Notes under the pieces: generated by a model
The model's input: only the letters and a program-made list of their open reading frames with translations
Databases searched by the model: none
What the model was told of the DNA's origin: nothing
Program-made: the position numbers and the translations under genes
Assembly (NCBI RefSeq): GCF_001311925.1
Contig: NZ_BBCG01000026.1
Span: 1 to 47,480 of the forward strand
Source of the DNA: Cellulosilyticum ruminicola JCM 14822
GTDB taxonomy: Bacteria; Bacillota; Clostridia; Lachnospirales; Cellulosilyticaceae
Direction: 5' to 3'
Length of the DNA stretch: 47,480 bases
Part shown: positions 41,698 to 47,480 of the stretch, piece after piece
How positions within the stretch are numbered: the first letter of the stretch is position 1
How the letters are laid out: every line of letters starts with the position of its first letter

Positions 41698-43149
41698 TTA
41701 CTCATTTTGTGTTAATACATATAAGAATCCTGTTTGAGCATCACTGCCATCTAAGATAATACTTGTGCTGTATACTTCGTATCCTTCTTTTTCTAATAGG
41801 ATACTATAGCTTCCTAATGTTAAAGTAGCTTTATATGGCGTTGTTCCTTTATTAACACCATTAATATATACTTTTGCACCTACTGGATCTGTAGAAATAT
41901 CTATTGTTCTTGTCTCTCCTGTTGCTGCTGTATTATTAGCTTCTCCTTTTGATGTGGAAGAAGTATTACTATTTGTTCCATTATTCTGATCAGTCGAGTC
42001 GTTTGAAGTAGTATCTTCTTTATTTTCCTCTTCTTCAGGTTTATCATTTTTCAGAACGACTTTAATCGTTTGATTAGGTTTATTTAGCACCACTTGTTTT
42101 GACCAAGGTTTATAGTCTTTAGCTGTAATTTTAAATGTATAAATGTCTTGTGGTAATGATATTTTCTCATCTTTAGTGTAAGTTTTATTGTTTATATTTA
42201 TTGTATAATCTTCTACATCTGAATTAGCCATAACTATATTTACATTAGTATATGCTCTATCCACACTATTTAATGAAAGCTCATAAACTTCTCCTGGTGC
42301 AATCTCCACTTCTTCAATCATATCATTGTAACCTTTAATACTAACAACTATCTTATGTTTACCAGCTGTTACTTCAATAGGCATTGTTAATTCGCTTAAA
42401 GGAATCATCTTATTAATATCTAATTCTAATCGTCCATTATGATCTGGAATATTTATAACTTTAATACTTCCTGATAACCTTTCAACATAAATGCTAAGGA
42501 TTTTATTATCAATCCCTTTTACAGTTACAATATCATAAGCACTAATGTCTTCTATTTTAACATCTTCTCCTTTTGCATTTAATATGACAATGTTTTTATC
42601 ATATGTATAGGCTCTATCAAATAATTTTACTTTTTGTGCTTCTTTACTTACCTTAAGACCATTCACCTTTTCTTTAATCCAAGCCTTATTAGATTTACTA
42701 ATTGAAAGGATACATTCTTTATTTTCTTCATAAACAACTTCTACAATATCTCCTTTTTGAATAGAAGAAACAGGAATTGTCCTACCATAAGCATCCGCAA
42801 ACTTAGTTGTACGATCAATAGTTTTCACAAATTCTACTGAGTTTTCTATATCCATTGCACTAATGCCAGTTTCCGTTATATCAGTAACTACTGCAAGTAT
42901 CGTTGTGGTATATTCCACATTTTCTAAGGTTTCTTCTTTTTTTAAGCAGCTTTCTTGAATTGTATCTTTTATATCATGCCCCATATAATGCTTAATTCCC
43001 ATAAACATAGCCATCATTAAAATGATGAATCCCACTACAGCTGAAGCCATCATACTTATTACAAAACTCTTATTATTCCTCTTCACTCTAGCCCTCCTTT
43101 TAGCACATTCAATATTCTTCTTATTTACCTTAATTTTAACCACTTCCAT
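41698..43149 (-). CDS. Membrane-anchored PEGA-domain protein
   Basis: A 483-residue protein: a basic cytoplasmic N-terminus (KKNIECAKRRARVKRNNK), one membrane helix (about 28-50), then a large extracytoplasmic part. That part has two beta-rich segments (about 75-225, 230-365), a Ser/Thr/Asn/Glu linker (about 370-405) and a C-terminal PEGA domain (about 410-478; IDISTDPVGAKVYINGVNKG, TPYKATLTLGSYSILLEKEG). PEGA domains occur in surface proteins and bind polymers or anchor to S-layers. Its position between yabG and a CotS-like gene suggests a forespore-membrane or sporulation role (inference). No strong ribosome binding site precedes the ATG at 43149. Confidence 0.85.
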   Translation of the reverse strand: MEVVKIKVNKKNIECAKRRARVKRNNKSFVISMMASAVVGFIILMMAMFMGIKHYMGHDIKDTIQESCLKKEETLENVEYTTTILAVVTDITETGISAMDIENSVEFVKTIDRTTKFADAYGRTIPVSSIQKGDIVEVVYEENKECILSISKSNKAWIKEKVNGLKVSKEAQKVKLFDRAYTYDKNIVILNAKGEDVKIEDISAYDIVTVKGIDNKILSIYVERLSGSIKVINIPDHNGRLELDINKMIPLSELTMPIEVTAGKHKIVVSIKGYNDMIEEVEIAPGEVYELSLNSVDRAYTNVNIVMANSDVEDYTININNKTYTKDEKISLPQDIYTFKITAKDYKPWSKQVVLNKPNQTIKVVLKNDKPEEEENKEDTTSNDSTDQNNGTNSNTSSTSKGEANNTAATGETRTIDISTDPVGAKVYINGVNKGTTPYKATLTLGSYSILLEKEGYEVYSTSIILDGSDAQTGFLYVLTQNE

Positions 43150-43180
43150 TCAAAAGTCAATAAATCTAAATATGCAAATA

Positions 43181-43209
43181 AGGTGTTGCTAATCTTACTT
43201 GCAACACCT
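43181..43209 (-). terminator. Hairpin after the CotS-like gene
   Basis: A perfect 9-bp stem, AGGTGTTGC with GCAACACCT, starts 7 bases past the stop. The minus-strand tail (TATTTGCATATTT) is moderately T-rich. Confidence 0.6.
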
Positions 43210-43215
43210 CAACCT

Positions 43216-44208
43216 TTACCATGTACTTATTAACCTAGCTGTTGTCAATTGCTTATCCTTATAGACAAGCATATTTTCCCATTTTTGTTCAAACATACTG
43301 TAATTCCAACGTCTCTTTGAACTAATGTACTTGTAACAAATACTATTATATTTTTCAGGATAAATCATCATAAACTTAAGCAACCTAAATTCATTTTCCG
43401 ATAATGTTCTAATACTATTATATGCATCAATTAAATCATATAATATCTTATTGTCCCAATCATTCTTTTGCATAATCTTCGCTAAAATATGAGCTAAATC
43501 TAAAATCTGAATGTCATAACCACATAAATCAATTTGGCTAATTATGTATGTGTCCATGTCTGTCTTATTAACTGTATGATACGTGTAATCTTTATGTGCA
43601 ATTAACCGTTTTGCCTTAACTTCTTCAATGAGCTTTTCTACCACCTCATAATTAATGATCTCTAGTGCCATTTCTTCTAATTTACGATACTCCTCAACGC
43701 TATCCAAAAACATAATTTCAAAATTTGATTTTTGCTTAAGTGATAACATGTTTTTCTTAAGCTTTGCATTTTCGCTCATACGTTTGCAATAATACTCATA
43801 AATATTTTTAATTCTTACCGTATTTACATCTCTCGTTTTACTCTCTACCCTTCTGCAAGCTTTATGGAAACGGGCTAACACTAATATCGTCTCTCTAAGG
43901 TCCTTCAAGTCTTTGAAATCCGTTTCATCACAGTTTACATGTTCCTGCATAATGTAACACTGACCATTGGCCATTGCAAAAGGACTTTTCTTCTTAGTAG
44001 TGAAGATAGCATTGATTTCCTCAAATCCATTATCTTTCAGATGGGTGTCGACCTCGTAATCAAATAATATCTGCTCTCTAGGCAAGTCTACCTTTCTAAG
44101 CATAAATTTCCCACGATTTGTGTCTAAATAGTAGTTACTGCGTATATATTGTAATTTCTTCACACTAATGTCGTACTGTGCTAACAACTCCCTATTTACT
44201 GGTCGCAC
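43216..44208 (-). CDS. CotS-family spore-coat kinase-like protein
   Basis: A 330-residue protein of the phosphotransferase (APH/choline-kinase) fold, as in spore coat proteins CotS/YutH/YsxE. Lobe 1 has SNYYLDTNRGKFMLRKV (the ATP-lysine strand); lobe 2 has LIAHKDYTYHTVN (about 205-217, equivalent to the HGDxxxxN catalytic loop but HKD here) and ISQIDLCGYDIQILDLAHIL (metal-site Asp). YITY/YPEKYNSICYKYISSK is a family-like C-terminal feature. The GTG start at 44208 is supported by GGGGGGAG. HKD instead of HGD suggests it may be a degenerate kinase or have a special substrate. It is divergent from the DUF4340 gene. Confidence 0.87.
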   Translation of the reverse strand: MRPVNRELLAQYDISVKKLQYIRSNYYLDTNRGKFMLRKVDLPREQILFDYEVDTHLKDNGFEEINAIFTTKKKSPFAMANGQCYIMQEHVNCDETDFKDLKDLRETILVLARFHKACRRVESKTRDVNTVRIKNIYEYYCKRMSENAKLKKNMLSLKQKSNFEIMFLDSVEEYRKLEEMALEIINYEVVEKLIEEVKAKRLIAHKDYTYHTVNKTDMDTYIISQIDLCGYDIQILDLAHILAKIMQKNDWDNKILYDLIDAYNSIRTLSENEFRLLKFMMIYPEKYNSICYKYISSKRRWNYSMFEQKWENMLVYKDKQLTTARLISTW

Positions 44209-44372
44209 AACGTTCTCCCCCCATCCCGCACTTTTTATTTTAATAACATTAAGTTAATTCTCGTCTTCTTATTTATATGTGTATATAGGCTAAAAAATAT
44301 CTACTTTAATAAAAAATATAGTCTACCATTTTTTTACATATAATATTTGCTATATAAACATATTTTATAGGG

Positions 44373-44400
44373 TTTCATATTATGACTTGTGTGATATAAT
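44373..44400 (+). promoter_or_regulatory. Extended -10 promoter of the DUF4340 gene
   Basis: TGATATAAT (extended -10, 44392-44400), with TTTCAT 16 bases upstream, lies about 47 bases before the start codon. Confidence 0.6.
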
Positions 44401-44446
44401 TACACTTGTTATGTATTAATATTTTAAAAGTAAGAAGGTATGGGTA

Positions 44447-45451
44447 ATGAAACGAAAAGGTTGGCTTATTCCTATCCTCGTATTTGTTGTATCTTTCGTC
44501 TGTCTCATTTTTTATCAACAAAGACAAGACAGTACTGCTTTCGCTGATACAACGAATATGACACCTATACTTTGGTCAAAATCAGCAGCTGATATTACCA
44601 AAGTTGTTTACAAACATTCTGGTCAGCAGTTAACAGCTGATCGCAAAAATGACAAATGGTTCATTTCAGAACCTATTCAAGCTCAAGGTGATGCCCTTTA
44701 TATCTACAACGTGATTTCAGCTTTCAAAGAACCTCTATTTGAGGAAGTCATTGAAACATCACCAACTAATCTAGAGCTTTATGGTATTAATAAACGTTCT
44801 TCTTCTATTACAATGTATGACAATGAAGGTAATGAATATATTCTTGTTAAAGGTAATACTATAAATTCTTTAACAGATTATGTTTATGCACCCCTATCTG
44901 ACACTGTCTATACAATCTCTCATAGTGCTTTTACAGCATTAAAAACAGATGTAAATAGTTGGAGAAATAAGGACTTACTTAACTTTAGTGAGGACACTAT
45001 CAAAAAAATTAAACTTACTTTAGGTGGTCAAACCCACATTATTACACCAGAGTATGCAGGGACAGAGCCTCAAACTCAACTGTTCTTTAAAGCTCAAAAT
45101 CTAAATACCGCTACTGTTACTAACTTCATTTCCTATCTATCAAGTAGCAAAATCCAAAAATTTATTACAAACAATCCTGATGCAGCTATTTTAGATGCTT
45201 ATGGTTTCAATAAACCATCTCTTAAAATAACTATCACACTTAATGATGGTTCAACTTCTAGTTTAACCATGGGCAATGTAATAAAAGATGAAAATATATG
45301 TTATATCAAACGTGATGATTCAAATAGCATCTTTGGTATTACATATTTTGATTTATCTCAGCTTAAAGTAACCCCTACAGCTCAAATAACAAATGTAGAA
45401 AAGGTTAATAATAGCTCACAGGAAACAACTACTTCAGCTATTAATAATTAG
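44447..45451 (+). CDS. DUF4340-domain membrane-anchored protein
   Basis: A 334-residue protein with an N-terminal membrane anchor (about 6-24) and a long exported beta-rich domain repeated twice (from WSKSAADITKVVYKHSGQQL and again around FSEDTIKKIKLTLGGQTHII), as in the DUF4340 family. These proteins are usually next to gliding/ABC-2-type auxiliary genes, but here the gene stands alone. AGAAGG lies eight bases before the ATG at 44447. Low-complexity Ser/Thr/Asn end. Function unknown; a cell-envelope role is likely. Confidence 0.88.
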   Translation: MKRKGWLIPILVFVVSFVCLIFYQQRQDSTAFADTTNMTPILWSKSAADITKVVYKHSGQQLTADRKNDKWFISEPIQAQGDALYIYNVISAFKEPLFEEVIETSPTNLELYGINKRSSSITMYDNEGNEYILVKGNTINSLTDYVYAPLSDTVYTISHSAFTALKTDVNSWRNKDLLNFSEDTIKKIKLTLGGQTHIITPEYAGTEPQTQLFFKAQNLNTATVTNFISYLSSSKIQKFITNNPDAAILDAYGFNKPSLKITITLNDGSTSSLTMGNVIKDENICYIKRDDSNSIFGITYFDLSQLKVTPTAQITNVEKVNNSSQETTTSAINN

Positions 45452-45477
45452 GTCACTAGATGAGAATTTTAATAATA

Positions 45478-45540
45478 AAATAAGCTCTCCTTATGATAAA
45501 CAGTCTTTATTACTGTCTACTATAAAAGAGAGCTTATTTT
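45478..45540 (+). terminator. Bidirectional terminator between DUF4340 and the small membrane protein gene
   Basis: A 12-bp stem (AAATAAGCTCTC / GAGAGCTTATTT) with an inner small hairpin ends in TTTTTATG on the plus strand, and in T-rich sequence on the minus strand. It serves the two converging genes. Confidence 0.8.
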
Positions 45541-45546
45541 TATGTC

Positions 45547-45908
45547 TTATTTTAACTGTGCTACCTGTATAATACCTTGTACAAACATTATAACCACAAG
45601 CACAACTAATTCTATAAACCAATATCCTATGACTATACATGGAATAAATAATAAGAATCTTACTTTCCCTTTTACTGTTTAAATAATAAAAAGCTTACAA
45701 TACATATAGGTACAGCAAGTATACTCAAGAAGAAATTTGCTTGGTCACCATATGTAAATGGCAACATTGCATCTGGATTCATGACCGTATTCATGCCACA
45801 AATAAGCATTCTAATTAAAATAATCGCTATGCCTAAAATACCTACACTATACAAACTTATTAAAATCTGCTTTTTATTCATTGTCACTTTAGATTTCCTC
45901 TTCCCCAT
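45547..45908 (-). pseudogene. Small multi-pass membrane protein, one-base frameshift
   Basis: The first frame (ATG at 45908, AGTAGGA upstream) encodes 78 residues with two hydrophobic helices and ends CIVSFLLFKQ. The neighbouring frame continues VKGKVRFLLFIPCIVIGYWF, then IELVVLVVIMFVQGIIQVAQ and a stop at 45547-45549, giving about two more helices. One extra A in AAACAG near 45675 would join them into a roughly 120-residue protein with four membrane segments. It follows cca by 14 bases. I do not recognise the family. If the short form is real, the downstream frame is unused. Confidence 0.55.
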
Positions 45909-45922
45909 AAAATCCTACTATA

Positions 45923-47278
45923 TTACATTTTAGCGTATTCAGTATGACAATATTTAATTAAAAGTTCACGTTCATTTTCTTCAGGATTTTTGATAACCTT
46001 TTCTAGTACTTTATCTAATAAATCACCAATGGCCTTTCCTCTTGGAATGCCTGATTCAATGAGATCTTGTCCCGTAATAGCAAGCATTGCCTTATTATAT
46101 GGTTCATTGTTTATAATAATCTCATCTTTAATCTTACGTTGAAGTTTAATGCCTTCTAACTTAGGTGTTAACATCTCTAGATTTTGTGCTTTTACATCAC
46201 TTTCTTGAACTAAAAGTAATAAATCAAATAACTCTGGTCCAATTTGTGTTAGAATGTTTTTCACTAACACTTTATCCATTTGATGTTTGATATAATAATC
46301 ATGGAATAAGATTAATAAACTAATTGATTTAATTGAGTTATTATCCATTTTAAGATCTCTTAATACATGTTTTGCAATCTCCGCTGATTTAACTGGGTGA
46401 TTGAAGAAATGATCAATACCTTTAGCATCAGTTGTTCTCGTTGAAACCTTACCAATATCATGTAAAAGTAATGTTAAACGTAATATTACATCTGACATTG
46501 AATTTTGCATTGCCACGATTGTATGTTGCGCCACATTGTAAATGTGATGTGGGTTATTTTGTGGTACTTCATAAGTTGGGATAAATTCCGGAATAATGTA
46601 TTCTAAAAGGTCTAATTCATGAAGCTTATTAATGTATTCTGGTCTAGGTGAAATACAAATTTTAAGAAATTCATCACGAATACGTTCCTTGCTAATATGT
46701 CTCAGTAAATCTCTACATTCACAAATACCCTCTATTGTTTCATCTTCTATTTCAAAACCTAATTGAGCTGCAAATCTTACAGCACGTAATATTCTAAGGG
46801 CATCTTCTGTAAAACGTTCTACAGCATTTCTTACTGAGCGAATACATCCTCTCTGAATATCTTTCATTCCTTCATATGGATCTACGAATCCTCTTTCTGG
46901 GTGATATGCAATGGCATTCATTGTGAAGTCACGTCTTGATAAATCTAATGCAATATCCTCTACAAAACTTACATTTTCAGGATGTCTAAAATCTTTGTAA
47001 TCACTTTCGATACGGTAAGTTGTTACTTCGAAATGTTCTTTATTTAAAATAACTGTAACTGTACCATGTTTAATCCCTGTATCATATGTTCTCTTAAAAA
47101 CTTTTTTAATCTCCTCAGGTTTTGCTGACGTTGTAATATCCCAGTCATTAGGCTCTCTTTGCATTAATAAATCTCTTACACAGCCCCCAACGATATACGC
47201 TTCATATCCAGCATCTTCGATACAGCGAATAATCTCTAAAGCATCCTGTGGGATTTTATTATTGTATTCTTTGTACAT
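45923..47278 (-). CDS. cca: CCA tRNA nucleotidyltransferase with HD domain
   Basis: A 451-residue class II tRNA nucleotidyltransferase, adding or repairing the 3'-CCA of tRNAs. The head domain has IVGGCVRDLLM (31-36 GGCVRD) with catalytic DWD (45-47), followed by RRDFTMNAIA (about 115-124) and the ED..R nucleotide-selecting helix (RFTEDALRILRAVRFAAQLG). An HD phosphohydrolase domain follows (LLLHDIGKVSTRTTD, about 270-284), as in the long bacterial form. The C-terminus (IPRGKAIGDLLDKVLEKVIK) is complete. AAGGAG precedes the ATG at 47278. A small membrane-protein gene follows closely. Confidence 0.96.
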   Translation of the reverse strand: MYKEYNNKIPQDALEIIRCIEDAGYEAYIVGGCVRDLLMQREPNDWDITTSAKPEEIKKVFKRTYDTGIKHGTVTVILNKEHFEVTTYRIESDYKDFRHPENVSFVEDIALDLSRRDFTMNAIAYHPERGFVDPYEGMKDIQRGCIRSVRNAVERFTEDALRILRAVRFAAQLGFEIEDETIEGICECRDLLRHISKERIRDEFLKICISPRPEYINKLHELDLLEYIIPEFIPTYEVPQNNPHHIYNVAQHTIVAMQNSMSDVILRLTLLLHDIGKVSTRTTDAKGIDHFFNHPVKSAEIAKHVLRDLKMDNNSIKSISLLILFHDYYIKHQMDKVLVKNILTQIGPELFDLLLLVQESDVKAQNLEMLTPKLEGIKLQRKIKDEIIINNEPYNKAMLAITGQDLIESGIPRGKAIGDLLDKVLEKVIKNPEENERELLIKYCHTEYAKM

Positions 47279-47421
47279 CTCTTTCTCCTTATTTTTATAT
47301 CTATACTCAAATGTCTCATACTATTTTAAATCTCAATGCTTAATCATTTAAACTAAGTATTGACCTTTATATGCTTAATTATATCATAAAGGACTTTTTC
47401 ATGGGTTTTATTTTCCTTACA

Positions 47422-47464
47422 AAGAAAGAGTGCCACAAATTATAATTTAGTGGCACTCTTTCTT
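47422..47464 (-). terminator. Terminator of a gene beyond the right edge
   Basis: A 15-bp perfect stem (AAGAAAGAGTGCCAC and its complement) is followed on the minus strand by TGTAAGGAAAA and on the plus strand by AGTTCT. It must serve a minus-strand gene outside the window. Confidence 0.65.
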
Positions 47465-47480
47465 AGTTCTAGTATTTTAA

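Noticed and set aside
1-47480. CRISPR array, prophage, integrase or conjugative element
   Set aside because: No spaced repeats, integrase, phage structural or transfer genes were found; only one dead IS982 transposase.

Overview
The window is a low-GC, mostly minus-strand chromosomal segment of a spore-forming anaerobic clostridium. The evidence is the sporulation genes (yabG, a SipL-like SPOCS/LysM protein, a CotS-like kinase), an [FeFe]-hydrogenase-type protein, ferredoxin-domain nitroreductases, a tRNA-Trp T-box and AGGAGG-type ribosome binding sites throughout. The style suggests Lachnospirales, possibly Cellulosilyticum-like, but the species assignment is only an inference.

Region 1 (1-6450) is redox metabolism. 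It holds a frameshifted iron alcohol dehydrogenase, two nitroreductases behind a ruined HxlR regulator, and a compact oxidative-stress locus: ohrR, then gpx, a ferredoxin-type flavin thioredoxin reductase, trxA and a second gpx. Region 2 (6500-12800) is catabolic and accessory: a dead GH43 arabinanase, a PaiA-like acetyltransferase, an SDR/alcohol dehydrogenase pair facing an AraC regulator, and a ribokinase-like sugar kinase. Region 3 (12900-21400) is a gene graveyard with a few live genes. It contains a duplicated nitroreductase fragment, a membrane GT2 glycosyltransferase facing an amber-interrupted GH8-like exported protein, an intact two-domain nitroreductase, an azoreductase, an IS982-family remnant, a tiny very basic protein with a small acidic neighbour, and a frameshifted Fic protein.

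Region 4 (21400-30800) holds an [FeFe]-hydrogenase-like protein with a TSCCCP L1 motif, rlmH beside a cluster of DnaA-box-like sites, an exported beta-propeller protein, and a tryptophan ABC transporter (trpXYZ) behind a Trp-specifier T-box and a textbook sigma-A promoter. A sodium:solute symporter follows. Region 5 (31000-37950) covers a frameshifted GT4 glycosyltransferase, mannose-6-phosphate isomerase, phosphoglucomutase, a GntR/FCD regulator and ispE. Region 6 (38100-47480) is a sporulation block (unknown ORF, SipL-like, YabG, PEGA protein, CotS-like), then a DUF4340 protein, a small membrane protein and the CCA-adding enzyme.

The strongest functional story is the OhrR locus. It encodes an apparently complete thiol-peroxidase chain whose reductase lacks the NADPH-binding motifs, so it probably draws electrons from ferredoxin. 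Two candidate OhrR operators share 14 of 18 positions, one before ohrR and one before gpx. A second recurring theme is otherwise intact genes broken by a single small indel, often in an A/T run (adh, fic, GT4, yabG, a small membrane protein, perhaps the phosphoglucomutase tail). These may be real pseudogenes, phase-variable tracts or assembly errors.
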